From: Nitrospinaceae bacterium
Lineage (GTDB): Bacteria > Nitrospinota > Nitrospinia > Nitrospinales > VA-1
Direction of reading: 5' to 3'
Assembly (NCBI GenBank): GCA_029261435.1
Contig: JAJDBI010000105.1
Location: 1-35,219 of the forward strand
DNA: 35,219 bases
Part shown: positions 1-8,668 of the stretch, in pieces
How positions within the stretch are numbered: the stretch's first letter is position 1
Layout: every line of letters begins with the position of its first letter
Position numbers and translations under genes: made by a program
Notes under the pieces: generated by a model
Seen by the model: the letters and a program-made list of their open reading frames with translations, nothing else
What the model was told of the DNA's origin: nothing
Databases searched by the model: none

Positions 1-386
1 CGGGAGTCGGGCTTGCCGCTAATCAGATTGGGTTACCGTGGCGCTTGTTTGTGGTCAACATCGGCGTTGAAACCGACAAGGACAACCTGGTCACCGTGAT
101 CAATCCGGAAATCACCGCTATGGAGGGCAGCGAATTCGGAGAAGAAGGTTGTTTGAGCATTCCCGATGTGATGGCAGAAGTGAATCGAGCCAGCCAGATC
201 GAAATCAAAGGTTACGATCTAGATGGAAACGAGATCCGCTACGAAGCTCATGGATATCTGGCCCGAGCTTTTCAACATGAAATGGATCATTTAAACGGTA
301 TTCTTTTTTGGGACAACCTCGGAAAAATGAAACGGGATATTCTAAAACGAAAATTCAAAAAGAAAATCAAAGAGCAGGATGCATGA
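1..386 (+). CDS. def: peptide deformylase, 5'-truncated by the window edge
   Basis: Removes the N-formyl group from the initiator methionine of new proteins in the cytoplasm. The reading frame is open from base 3, so the N-terminus lies outside the window. All three family motifs are present: GVGLAANQ (motif 1, bases 6-29, upstream of the first usable internal start), EGCLSIP (motif 2, with the metal-binding Cys) and HEMDH (motif 3, with two metal-binding His and the catalytic Glu). The C-terminus is a short basic tail rich in Lys. The stop codon overlaps the start of fmt by four bases (ATGA), the classical def-fmt pairing that couples deformylation and formylation. Identity is secure; only the N-terminal extent is unknown. 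Confidence 0.96.
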   Translation, partial: GVGLAANQIGLPWRLFVVNIGVETDKDNLVTVINPEITAMEGSEFGEEGCLSIPDVMAEVNRASQIEIKGYDLDGNEIRYEAHGYLARAFQHEMDHLNGILFWDNLGKMKRDILKRKFKKKIKEQDA

Positions 387-1336
387 ATATTGTTTTCATG
401 GGAACGCCAGAATTTGCGCTTCCCACCCTGAAAGCCCTGCATAATTCTTCGCATTCCATAATGGCGGTCATCACGCAACCGGACAAGCCAAAGGGCCGAG
501 GACAGAAGCTTCTTGTTTCTCCAATCAAACAATATGCATTGGATTCTGACCTACCCATACTGCAACCTAATACAGTTAATGATCCCGAGTTTATCGAGTT
601 ATTAAAACAAAGTCGACCTGACGTAATCATCGTGGTCGCTTTTGGGCAAATCTTAAGCGAAACTTTTCTTAAAATTCCCAAACAGTTCTGCATCAACCTG
701 CATTCATCGCTTTTGCCGAAATATCGTGGAGCAGCCCCTATCCATCGGGCTATTCTTAACGGCGATACAAAGTCGGGAGTCACCACTATGATTATGGACA
801 AAGGCATGGATACCGGAGATATTCTGCTCATGCAGGAAACGCCTGTTCATGAGACTGATACTGCACAAACTTTGCACGATACTTTGTCCGAAATGGGAGG
901 AGCTCTAATGCTCGAAACCCTCAAGAGACTTGAAGCAAATACGCTACTACCTGTCCAGCAGGATCATAGCCAGGCCACTTATGCAGCTAAACTAAAAAAA
1001 GAAGAAGGTCTGATTCACTGGGGTCAACCTGCGACCAACCTCTTTAATCAGGTTCGAGGCTTGACTCCGTGGCCGGGAACCTACACTTTGTTAAATAAAA
1101 AACGGTTACGAGTATTAAAAGTCCAAGTCGGTGAGGGGTCCACTGAAGATATCCCCGGAAAGGTTGCCCGGGTTACAGACGTGGGCATTGAGGTCGGTAC
1201 CGGACAAGGACGACTGATCATCACCGAGCTACAACCGGAAGGCAAAAAAAGTATGCCAACCAAAAGTTTTCTAGCTGGACATAAAGTTGAACGGGGAACC
1301 CTGTTTGATCCAGTTCCGATTCCAAATCAATCGTGA
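383..1336 (+). CDS. fmt: methionyl-tRNA formyltransferase
   Basis: Transfers a formyl group from 10-formyl-tetrahydrofolate to Met-tRNA(fMet) for translation initiation. The 317-residue protein has the usual family length. The N-terminal formyltransferase domain (about 1-205) carries the catalytic set Asn105, His107 (in NLHSSLLP) and Asp143 (in GMDTGD), which correspond to Asn106, His108 and Asp144 of the E. coli enzyme. The C-terminal OB-like tRNA-binding domain follows from about residue 210. An in-frame upstream start at 308 would put most of its extension inside def. The ATG at 383, which overlaps the def stop as ATGA, gives the conserved MNIVFMGTPEFA beginning and is preferred. Confidence 0.97.
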   Translation: MNIVFMGTPEFALPTLKALHNSSHSIMAVITQPDKPKGRGQKLLVSPIKQYALDSDLPILQPNTVNDPEFIELLKQSRPDVIIVVAFGQILSETFLKIPKQFCINLHSSLLPKYRGAAPIHRAILNGDTKSGVTTMIMDKGMDTGDILLMQETPVHETDTAQTLHDTLSEMGGALMLETLKRLEANTLLPVQQDHSQATYAAKLKKEEGLIHWGQPATNLFNQVRGLTPWPGTYTLLNKKRLRVLKVQVGEGSTEDIPGKVARVTDVGIEVGTGQGRLIITELQPEGKKSMPTKSFLAGHKVERGTLFDPVPIPNQS

Positions 1337-1343
1337 GGTAAGT

Positions 1344-2279
1344 ATGCCAAGAACATTAATCACAGGTGGTGCAGGTTTTCTCGGTTCGCATTTATGCGAA
1401 TACTTTCTGAATAAAGGCCATGAGGTCATCTGCATGGATAATCTCATCACCGGCTCTAAAGACAATATCTCCCACATAAAAAACGAAAAGTTTCAATTTG
1501 TGGAACATAATGTCTGTGAGTTTATCGATCTGGAAGGCGAGCTGGATTATATTATGCATTTCGCGTCCCCTGCCAGCCCCATTGACTATTTAGAGCTCCC
1601 CATTCAAACCCTTAAAGTTGGCTCGTTGGGAACGCATAACGCCCTCGGCCTGGCAAAAGCTAAAAAATCTACTATTCTTCTGGCCTCCACTTCTGAAGTT
1701 TATGGCGACCCTTTGATCCATCCACAACCGGAGGAGTATTGGGGAAATGTGAACCCCATTGGCCCGCGTGGTGTCTATGACGAAGCCAAACGGTTTTCCG
1801 AAGCCATCACCATGGCTTACCACAGAACCCATGGCATCAACACCAAGATCGTCCGTATTTTTAATACTTATGGGCCACGTATGCGGGTCAATGACGGTCG
1901 CGCCATTCCCAATTTTTTAAAGCAGGCGCTCACGGGAAAAGATTTAACAGTCTATGGAGATGGTTCTCAAACACGAAGTTTCTGTTTCGTATCAGATCTT
2001 GTTGAAGGTCTCTATCGCTTGCTGATGTCAGAACAGAACTACCCTGTCAATATTGGCAACCCTAATGAAATGACGGTTAAGGAGATGGCGGATAAAATTT
2101 TGCAAGCCACGAACAGCAAGAGTAAGATTGTCCAGGTTCCCCTACCGGAAGACGACCCGAAAATTCGTCAACCCGATATCACCCGCGCCAAAAAATATTT
2201 AAACTGGGAACCTGTAGTCAGTTTGGACGAGGGCTTGCAATCAACTCTGGAATATTTTAAAAAACAGCTGAAAACCTGA
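1344..2279 (+). CDS. UDP-glucuronate decarboxylase (UDP-xylose synthase type)
   Basis: Extended short-chain dehydrogenase expected to convert UDP-glucuronate to UDP-xylose using a bound NAD, supplying xylose or related pentoses for surface polysaccharide. The 311-residue protein begins with a Rossmann motif TGGAGFLGSH (residues 7-16). It has the family-typical HFASPASPIDY segment, the Ser of STSEVYGDP, and the catalytic YDEAK (YxxxK), followed by R-I-F-N-T-Y-G-P. These strings fit the bacterial and eukaryotic UXS group better than epimerases or 4,6-dehydratases. The ATG at 1344 follows a GTGAGGTAAG ribosome site; an earlier in-frame start would overlap fmt. It lies 7 bp after fmt and probably joins that operon. 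A different UDP-sugar decarboxylase specificity cannot be excluded. Confidence 0.88.
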   Translation: MPRTLITGGAGFLGSHLCEYFLNKGHEVICMDNLITGSKDNISHIKNEKFQFVEHNVCEFIDLEGELDYIMHFASPASPIDYLELPIQTLKVGSLGTHNALGLAKAKKSTILLASTSEVYGDPLIHPQPEEYWGNVNPIGPRGVYDEAKRFSEAITMAYHRTHGINTKIVRIFNTYGPRMRVNDGRAIPNFLKQALTGKDLTVYGDGSQTRSFCFVSDLVEGLYRLLMSEQNYPVNIGNPNEMTVKEMADKILQATNSKSKIVQVPLPEDDPKIRQPDITRAKKYLNWEPVVSLDEGLQSTLEYFKKQLKT

Positions 2280-2295
2280 AATTCAGGATGTCATC

Positions 2296-2994
2296 ATGCC
2301 GGGAGACAACAAATCTGCCATAAAGTACTGGCCGGAAGATGAGCGCCCGCGTGAGCGACTGATCAAGTATGGAAGTAGTACCATGTCGGATGCACACCTG
2401 CTGGGAATCCTGATAGGGTCTGGGGATCGGCGCTCCAAAAAAAATGCAGTGGACTTGAGCCGGGATTTGCTCAGCGCATTTGGTACTCTGGAGAACCTTG
2501 ATCAGGCAACAGTCACCGAAATGTGTCAGATAAAGGGAATTGGCGCGGCCAAGGCGGCACAAATCAAAGCCGCGCTGGAGGTGGGAAAACGCATGGCTTC
2601 AAAGCCTGCCGGCGTGAAAATCAAATTAAAATCCAGTCAGGCTTTTGTGGAACAGTTTTCTCCTTTTCTGAAAAACCTGAAAAAGGAAATTGTAAAGATC
2701 GTGCTTCTGGACCCCAAGCTGCAACTTATTAAAGACCTGACTATATCGGAAGGAAGTTTGAATGCCAGCATTGTTCACCCCAGAGAGGTTATGATCCCGG
2801 CGATTCGGGAATCTGCTGCATCCTTTGCTTTAATCCATAACCATCCTAGCGGAGACCCCACTCCCAGTCAGAAAGATTTTGAAGTCACTCATCGACTCAA
2901 CCAAACCGGAAAAATTATCGGGATTCATATGGTAGATCATATTATTATTGGGGGAAATGGATTTTTTAGTTTTGCAGATGAAGGCTTACTGTAG
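2296..2994 (+). CDS. radC: RadC family protein (JAB/MPN metalloprotein)
   Basis: RadC/YicR family protein of 232 residues. The N-terminal third holds an UPF0758-type region with a helix-hairpin-helix (CQIKGIGAAKAAQIKAA, about residues 76-92). The C-terminal JAB/MPN domain carries the metal motif HNHPSGDPTPSQKD (about residues 176-189), with the His, His, Ser and Asp expected for zinc binding. The historical link to DNA repair is weakly supported and its cellular substrate is not established, so the family name is safer than a function. It begins 16 bp after the decarboxylase and runs in the same direction. It is a complete, normal-length member with no disrupted motif. Confidence 0.93.
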   Translation: MPGDNKSAIKYWPEDERPRERLIKYGSSTMSDAHLLGILIGSGDRRSKKNAVDLSRDLLSAFGTLENLDQATVTEMCQIKGIGAAKAAQIKAALEVGKRMASKPAGVKIKLKSSQAFVEQFSPFLKNLKKEIVKIVLLDPKLQLIKDLTISEGSLNASIVHPREVMIPAIRESAASFALIHNHPSGDPTPSQKDFEVTHRLNQTGKIIGIHMVDHIIIGGNGFFSFADEGLL

Positions 2995-3005
2995 AATAGT
3001 ACCGA

Positions 3006-3011
3006 TATAAT
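3006..3011 (+). promoter_or_regulatory. possible -10 element ahead of gmhA-hldE
   Basis: A perfect TATAAT lies 42 bp before the gmhA start, in the short gap after radC. No convincing -35 hexamer sits 16-18 bp upstream, so this is only a candidate promoter for the heptose genes. Confidence 0.3.
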
Positions 3012-3052
3012 GTAAGATGTTTTTTTATTTGATTATTGCACAATGAGGGCTT

Positions 3053-3613
3053 ATGCAACGCGTTAAAGACTTTCTTTATACCAGCGCCGAATTGAAAAAG
3101 ACGGTCGCCGAAACCCTTTCAGGAGATATTCTGGAAGCCGCAAACCGTATCAAGTCTTGCCTTGAAAAAGGCGGGAAGCTAATTTTGATGGGTAACGGAG
3201 GAAGCGCCGCCGACTCACAACATATTGCCGCAGAATTAGTCGGCAGGTTCAAAAAAGAGCGCCGAGCCGTGCCCGCGATCGCTCTTACCGTAGACACCTC
3301 TTCGTTAACTGCTCTGGGCAACGATTACGGCTTTGACACAATTTTTGAGAGACAAATTGAAGCCCATGCCCGAGAGAACGATGCCGTTGTGGGAATCAGC
3401 ACAAGTGGCAACTCTGAAAATGTTGTGAGAGCCTTAAATAAAGCCAATACAATTGGAGCAGAGACTATTGGACTGGTAGGCAACAATGGGGGTAAAATAA
3501 AAGAGGTCGCGAACCTATCCATCATCGTTCCCTCTAATGACACAGCTAGAATTCAGGAAGTACATATAACCATTGGGCATATTATTTGCGAACTCATTGA
3601 AGAAGACTTGTAA
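3053..3613 (+). CDS. gmhA: sedoheptulose-7-phosphate isomerase (phosphoheptose isomerase)
   Basis: Isomerises D-sedoheptulose 7-phosphate to D-glycero-D-manno-heptose 7-phosphate, the first step of ADP-heptose synthesis for the LPS inner core. This 186-residue SIS-domain protein has the phosphosugar loop MGNGGSAADSQH (residues 46-57) and a second loop GISTSGNSENV. The expected zinc ligands are in place: His57, Glu61, Gln168 and His176, each four residues below the E. coli positions 61, 65, 172 and 180. A GAGGG ribosome site precedes the ATG. The stop codon directly abuts the hldE start with no gap, so the two genes are co-transcribed and probably translationally coupled. Confidence 0.97.
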   Translation: MQRVKDFLYTSAELKKTVAETLSGDILEAANRIKSCLEKGGKLILMGNGGSAADSQHIAAELVGRFKKERRAVPAIALTVDTSSLTALGNDYGFDTIFERQIEAHARENDAVVGISTSGNSENVVRALNKANTIGAETIGLVGNNGGKIKEVANLSIIVPSNDTARIQEVHITIGHIICELIEEDL

Positions 3614-5083
3614 ATGAAAGAAAAGTTTAAGTGTTTTTTTAGCAAAAGTGAACGGCCAAAAATTCTCGTTGTCGGGGACTTAATACTGGATGAATATATC
3701 TGGGGTGGAGTGCATCGCATCTCTCCAGAAGCACCCGTTCCTATTCTGGAAACACGCTCCGAAAACCTTGCTTTGGGTGGAGCCGCGAATGTTGCCAATA
3801 ACCTTGTGGGTCTTGGTTGCGAAGTCCATCTATGCGGTGCCATTGGGCAGGATGAAAAAGGCGACAAACTTTTACAAACCATCCATGATCGCTCTATTCA
3901 AACGGAAGGAATTTTTCGGTTCGTCCATCGCCCCACAACTTCCAAGATGAGGATCATCGCTCATAACCAGCAGATTTTGCGAGTCGATAAGGAAGATAAC
4001 CGCCCCATCACCGAAGAAACTGAAAAAAAGTTAATACAGTATATCAATCAGGTTATTCCCGGAATGGATGGAATTATCTGCTCCGATTACCATAAAGGTA
4101 TTCTGACAGAAAAAGTTATTAAAGCTGTTATGCATCGAGCCCAAAATTCTCAAAAATCTGTCATCGTCGATCCCAAAAGCTCGGATTTTTCCCTGTACAA
4201 AGGCGCCACCGTCATCACCCCAAACCTCAGGGAGGTCGCTCGCTCGGTTCCCATCAAGATTAAAGATAATGAAGACCTGGGCCGGGCCGCCGAATACCTT
4301 TTGAACCTGACAAAAGCGCAGGCCATCCTCATTACACAGGGGAAAGATGGTATGTCGCTATATCAAAATAAAGAAAAACTCGTATCAATTCCCACCGTGG
4401 CCAAAGAGGTCTTTGACGTCACTGGTGCCGGTGATACTGTCATCAGCGTATTTAGTATGGCGGTGTTTGTAGGTTTCGATTATGAAGAAGCCGCATGGCT
4501 GTCAAATATGGCCGCAAGCGTTGTTGTCGGCAAAGTAGGAACCGCTGTTGTGACCCTGGAAGAAATCAATGAATTTCTGCAGGAAGAAATGTTACGCACC
4601 TCTCAGACTGTTCTTGAACTTGAAGAACTGAAAAAAATTATCAGCATGGCAAAGAGCACGGATAAAAAGGTGGTGTTCACCAATGGTTGTTTCGACATTA
4701 TTCATGGAGGACATATCGAGTTCCTGCAAAAAGCAAAATCCATGGGGGATATTCTCGTAGTCGGACTCAACACCGATCAATCCGTTAAGAAGTTAAAAGG
4801 TGAAAATCGGCCCATTAAAAACGAAAGAGAACGCGCCAATATTCTTTCGGCTTTAAAATATATTGACTACATCACATTGTTTAGCGAAACCACTCCAGAA
4901 AAACTCATTCGAGAAATCAGACCCGACATTCTGGTAAAGGGGAATGACTATAAAATCGATGAAGTTGTCGGCAGGGAAATCGTTGAAGGTTACGGAGCAA
5001 AAGTTGAGCTCATCCCCATTGTCCAAGGCCATTCCACCACAAACACCCTGGCAAAAATCATGGAAAAACATCAAGCCAGCTGA
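3614..5083 (+). CDS. hldE: bifunctional heptose 7-phosphate kinase / heptose 1-phosphate adenylyltransferase
   Basis: Carries out two steps of ADP-heptose synthesis: phosphorylation at C1 of heptose 7-phosphate and, after a phosphatase step, adenylylation to ADP-D-glycero-D-manno-heptose. The 489-residue protein is a full-length fusion. Residues 1 to about 320 form a ribokinase-fold kinase with GGAANVANN (55-63) and the catalytic-base motif DVTGAGD (Asp274). Residues about 350-489 form a nucleotidyltransferase with TNGCFDIIHGGH (356-367), whose HGGH is the HxGH ATP-binding signature, and the downstream GHSTTN. It starts at the base after the gmhA stop. The phosphatase GmhB, needed between the two activities, is not in this window. 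Confidence 0.97.
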   Translation: MKEKFKCFFSKSERPKILVVGDLILDEYIWGGVHRISPEAPVPILETRSENLALGGAANVANNLVGLGCEVHLCGAIGQDEKGDKLLQTIHDRSIQTEGIFRFVHRPTTSKMRIIAHNQQILRVDKEDNRPITEETEKKLIQYINQVIPGMDGIICSDYHKGILTEKVIKAVMHRAQNSQKSVIVDPKSSDFSLYKGATVITPNLREVARSVPIKIKDNEDLGRAAEYLLNLTKAQAILITQGKDGMSLYQNKEKLVSIPTVAKEVFDVTGAGDTVISVFSMAVFVGFDYEEAAWLSNMAASVVVGKVGTAVVTLEEINEFLQEEMLRTSQTVLELEELKKIISMAKSTDKKVVFTNGCFDIIHGGHIEFLQKAKSMGDILVVGLNTDQSVKKLKGENRPIKNERERANILSALKYIDYITLFSETTPEKLIREIRPDILVKGNDYKIDEVVGREIVEGYGAKVELIPIVQGHSTTNTLAKIMEKHQAS

Positions 5084-5110
5084 TCTTCTTCCTTCGTTAT
5101 AAAACTTTAC

Positions 5111-6073
5111 CTACTCAAGGTGCTTGTCAGGAACCAGATAGTTTTTGACATAATCTGAGACCCCGTCCTCTAAAGAAGTGATTGCTTCCGTAAACCCGGC
5201 AGATCGGATTTTCTCCATCTCAGCACAGGTATGATACTGGTATTGATTGCGAATGGATTCGGGCATATCTATATAATTAATATTCACTTTTTTATTCAGC
5301 GCCTGGAACACTGCGGAAGCCAGGTCATTCCAGTTCCTCGCTTTACCCGACCCAACATTAAAGATTCCCCCGATATCATTGTGCTCCAGAAAAAACAAGG
5401 TCATTGCCACTGCGTCACGAACGTATAAGAAATCCCTTTCTTGTCCACCGTCTTCATATCCGGGTTTATAGGATTTAAACAGACTCAGCATACCCGCATC
5501 ACGCACCTGCAAAAAACCCTTGCGAACCATGCTTTGCATATCTTCCTTGTGATATTCATTCGGACCAAACACATTAAAATATTTTAGTCCTACGATGGTC
5601 TTCAATGCGCCCATCTCTTTAGCCCACAGGTCAAACCATTGCTTGCTGTACCCATAGAGATTGAGAGGCGTCAGGGTTTCCAGTAAAGCTTCATCATCAG
5701 AGTATCCATTTTCTCCGGCCCCATAAGTTGCGGCACTGGAAGCATAGATAAAACGCACGTCTTTTTTCAAACAGTACTCGGCAAGGGATTTTGTATACTC
5801 GAAATTATTTTCCCGCAGATAAGCTTCATTGGTTTCTGTTGTGGATGAACACGCTCCCATATGCAGGATCGCTGAACATGCCTTTAGCCCTGCCACTTCC
5901 TGCAAAAAGTCATCCTTACCTATCCATCGCTCATAGGTAAGAGCGTCCAGATTTTTCTGTTTTTCAGGATGGTCGATATCATCCACAAGCCAGATATCTT
6001 CAATCCCTTTTTGATTAAGTCCATGCACCAAAGCACTGCCTATGAACCCCGCTCCTCCCGTAACAACAATCAT
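5111..6073 (-). CDS. hldD: ADP-L-glycero-D-manno-heptose 6-epimerase
   Basis: Epimerises ADP-D-glycero-D-manno-heptose to the L-glycero form, the final step before transfer to lipid A-Kdo. The 320-residue extended SDR has the NAD(P) motif TGGAGFIGS (residues 5-13), the YGYSK catalytic motif (Tyr140) and NVFGPNEYHK, whose Lys176 corresponds to the second catalytic base of E. coli HldD (Lys178). GGAG lies about 10 bp before the ATG. It faces hldE tail to tail with only 27 bp between the stops, where I see no clear terminator. The heptose pathway is therefore split over two convergent transcripts. The M48 protease gene lies 90 bp upstream on the same strand and may share its message. Confidence 0.96.
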   Translation of the reverse strand: MIVVTGGAGFIGSALVHGLNQKGIEDIWLVDDIDHPEKQKNLDALTYERWIGKDDFLQEVAGLKACSAILHMGACSSTTETNEAYLRENNFEYTKSLAEYCLKKDVRFIYASSAATYGAGENGYSDDEALLETLTPLNLYGYSKQWFDLWAKEMGALKTIVGLKYFNVFGPNEYHKEDMQSMVRKGFLQVRDAGMLSLFKSYKPGYEDGGQERDFLYVRDAVAMTLFFLEHNDIGGIFNVGSGKARNWNDLASAVFQALNKKVNINYIDMPESIRNQYQYHTCAEMEKIRSAGFTEAITSLEDGVSDYVKNYLVPDKHLE

Positions 6074-6163
6074 TTCTTCACCACTCCATCTAAATTCGTC
6101 AACTTACAAATTTTCTCAACCATCCACATACCATCGATACCGTAAAGGAATCTTCACATCGAA

Positions 6164-7330
6164 TCAAGAGCCGGATTGTTGGAGAGCTTTATTACCAGTT
6201 TTTATTTCATTCCAGTTCAGGCTTGGGAAAAGAGGCACCCAGGTTCTATTTTCGTGAGGTTTCATCTGCTTCTCTAACCTGGTCAGCCGATTTCTACTTG
6301 AAGGGTGGGTGGAAAAATAAGAAAAAAGTTCACTATTATTCTCCCTGGGAGAGGTTTTATTTATTATCTCTTCTTCCTGATGAGACTCTTCTTGCGTCAA
6401 CTTTTCAAAAATACGAATCATTCCATGCGGATCAATATTTGCGGCAAGGATCAATTCCATCCCTTTCCGGTCCGCTTCCGCTTCCATGTCCCGACTCAAT
6501 CCAAGGGTTTCAAGTGTGCCTGCGAGATTGACCACCTTTTCCATGATGGCATTCACGTCCCCTACGAAAAGAGCCATTAGCATGCTTTGTGTGAGATTTT
6601 GGAGGATCCCTCGGGTGGAATGCCTCAGTAGAACATGCTGAATTTCATGAGCAATAACACCCGCCAGTTCCTCGGGAGACTCCGCTTGATTGAGCAAGCC
6701 TTTAGAAACCAGCATGACTCCCCCCGGCAAAGCTAACGCGTTGACTTCTTTTTCCGCCCAAATATACACCCTTAAGTCATAGGGTTGGTTGCCCTCTACC
6801 GACTGTTCCAATAAATTAACCGTATCCTGTAAGACCGCAAGAACCTTCTGATCAGGTTTCTGCTCCAAAGGAAGCATTTTTAAAATGGACTGACCGAGGG
6901 TCACTTCCCATTCCACGGGAATTTCATCAATCATTCGGTCGGCTAGAAACGCGGGCACAGCCTTGATAAAAACATACGCGGAAAAAATCAGAATCAGTAT
7001 TCCCGCAACATAAATTTTCCAGTTAATTTCTGTTTGCTTTCCTGCAGCAAAAAAACTATCTGGCGCAATCTTTGATACGCTATTATAGAAATCAGGATCA
7101 TCCACAACCAGAGTTTTCAGACCCTCGCTATTTATTTCGCCGTGTTCAATGTGAAAAAGGTTTGCGGTATTTGCGGACCATCGAAGGTTGGAGTAGGACC
7201 AATGGATCGGTTCATGGCCCGGGTTTTTGAGAATTATATCTTGCGGGGTGAGTTCAATGTCAACAGGATGTTTTCTAGCACTTTTGCCATCAAACAAAAA
7301 ACCTGCAAATTGCAGTTTTCGGGCAGTCAT
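6164..7330 (-). CDS. membrane-anchored M48 family zinc metalloprotease
   Basis: M48 (Ste24/HtpX/BepA-like) metallopeptidase of 388 residues. Residues 1 to about 100 are a beta-rich N-terminal region without catalytic motifs. A single transmembrane segment follows at about 105-125, and the peptidase domain occupies about 140-370. The zinc motif is HEIQH (228-232), and the third ligand is predicted as Glu283 in SRDMEAEAD. The protease domain probably faces the periplasm, by analogy with anchored members. AAGGAG sits 5 bp before the ATG, which fixes the start. It follows a DUF898 membrane protein by 53 bp on the same strand, a pairing I recall from other proteobacteria. The substrate is unknown; envelope protein quality control is an inference. 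Confidence 0.88.
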   Translation of the reverse strand: MTARKLQFAGFLFDGKSARKHPVDIELTPQDIILKNPGHEPIHWSYSNLRWSANTANLFHIEHGEINSEGLKTLVVDDPDFYNSVSKIAPDSFFAAGKQTEINWKIYVAGILILIFSAYVFIKAVPAFLADRMIDEIPVEWEVTLGQSILKMLPLEQKPDQKVLAVLQDTVNLLEQSVEGNQPYDLRVYIWAEKEVNALALPGGVMLVSKGLLNQAESPEELAGVIAHEIQHVLLRHSTRGILQNLTQSMLMALFVGDVNAIMEKVVNLAGTLETLGLSRDMEAEADRKGMELILAANIDPHGMIRIFEKLTQEESHQEEEIINKTSPRENNSELFSYFSTHPSSRNRLTRLEKQMKPHENRTWVPLFPSLNWNEIKTGNKALQQSGS

Positions 7331-7383
7331 GCCCGCTCCTTGGTGAAGGATTAAATGAAGCTCTAATCAGGGAAGAGGCGATA

Positions 7384-8622
7384 CTAACCAATTTCAATGG
7401 GAATATCCATAACATCCAGGGCTTCTTCTCCAAATGCTCCACTGGTTTTCATTTCCTGGACTATACTGTTTAATTCGATATTTCCGGCAAGAACCAGGTT
7501 GTCCGTCACGAATTTCTGGTTACGAACCACCACCCAGGAGAAACCCAAACCGAGAGTAAACAGGATAATGAAAAAATTGGTCACCTTTAACCTCATATAA
7601 TCTTTTCCATTTATCGGGAAATGGAAGGTTGCCCCGCCAACTTGAGTGTGAGACCACAAGTATCGTTTTAAATCGGCAGTAAACCAAAACAGGTAAAAAC
7701 CCAGCGTAAGCGGGGTAAGAAGAATCGCGAGAATATATTTCATAAAAAAATCTTTTCCTATTCCAGAAAAACCGAATTGCACATCCCCAAACCAGGAATT
7801 CTCTCGCCAGAATTTTTCGCTTTTCATTTTGAAGAACGGCCAGTAAAGACCAAGAGTCAAAACTGTGAACACACCCCCAATCAAATACAAAACAAACGCG
7901 TCCATCCTTTTTCCTCGAAAGGAAAAACGGATATTGCGCCAGGCGGATCGGGAAAGGCGGTATCTCCATGCTCCTACCAACAGTGCCGGAATCATAGCCA
8001 CAAAAATCAGAGAAAGTAGATCAGCAAACAACTCGCCTTCTGCAGTTCCGATATTAAAAAAGACATATATATTTATCAAACCCAATAAAACAATGATGCC
8101 ACCAAACCGGAACGCTCCGTTTAGCAGCTCTTTGCCGGTACCGTGGTAGGAAAAGCGATCACCTGAGAATAAGGTTTGGCCCCAGATATACTGGCGGACA
8201 TTGGTTTTGGCCCAGAACCGGTAAATACCGAGAGTGAATACGGTCTTTAACAGATTCACAAAACTGATGTTCAAAAGGGTGCGACCATCTCCCTGAAACT
8301 TGAACCCATAGCTGTCTTCGGGTTCAGGGACCTCTTCTTTGTCGGGAGCTTCTTCAGTGACAGCAGAATCGGGCAGGGGCTCAATCTCGCCTTCGACAGG
8401 CTGGAGGTCCACAGAAAACCCTAAACTACGAAGATAAGTAGATGCCGTATCTGCCTGATGATCAGGAATGCGTCGATCGAAACGCCAGGGTAGCCCTTGA
8501 CATAAATGATCCACAATGGTCATAGCCTTTTCTTTGCCCAGCCGGAAAACTACGGCAAGCTTTTCAGCTGCCTCCGTTTTACTCGCTCCCGACCAGGTAT
8601 TCAATGTAACTTGGTAACTCAT
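7384..8622 (-). CDS. DUF898 (YjgN-like) multi-pass membrane protein with extra N-terminal domain
   Basis: Inner-membrane protein of 412 residues with about six hydrophobic segments. The DUF898 signature recurs four times: TLGIYRFWAKT, TLGLYWPFFKM, TLGFYLFWFTA and a degenerate TLGLGFSWVVV. Each is followed by a charged stretch and, some 12 residues later, a W/V-x-x-T or S-W-F-G type turn. Residues 1 to about 80 form a soluble alpha/beta-looking segment, and an acidic linker rich in Pro, Glu and Asp follows (about 80-105). That N-terminal part faintly recalls small L7/L12- or ClpS-like folds, but I cannot name it. It is the first gene of a pair with the M48 protease. Biochemical function is unknown for the family. 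Confidence 0.85.
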   Translation of the reverse strand: MSYQVTLNTWSGASKTEAAEKLAVVFRLGKEKAMTIVDHLCQGLPWRFDRRIPDHQADTASTYLRSLGFSVDLQPVEGEIEPLPDSAVTEEAPDKEEVPEPEDSYGFKFQGDGRTLLNISFVNLLKTVFTLGIYRFWAKTNVRQYIWGQTLFSGDRFSYHGTGKELLNGAFRFGGIIVLLGLINIYVFFNIGTAEGELFADLLSLIFVAMIPALLVGAWRYRLSRSAWRNIRFSFRGKRMDAFVLYLIGGVFTVLTLGLYWPFFKMKSEKFWRENSWFGDVQFGFSGIGKDFFMKYILAILLTPLTLGFYLFWFTADLKRYLWSHTQVGGATFHFPINGKDYMRLKVTNFFIILFTLGLGFSWVVVRNQKFVTDNLVLAGNIELNSIVQEMKTSGAFGEEALDVMDIPIEIG

Positions 8623-8668
8623 GGAAAGAGGCTCATCTCCATTTAAAACCTGTTAATCCACAAAAGGA

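Noticed and set aside
308..382. Upstream in-frame start for fmt
   Set aside because: It would place 25 basic residues inside def; the ATG at 383 gives the conserved Fmt N-terminus and the classical ATGA overlap.
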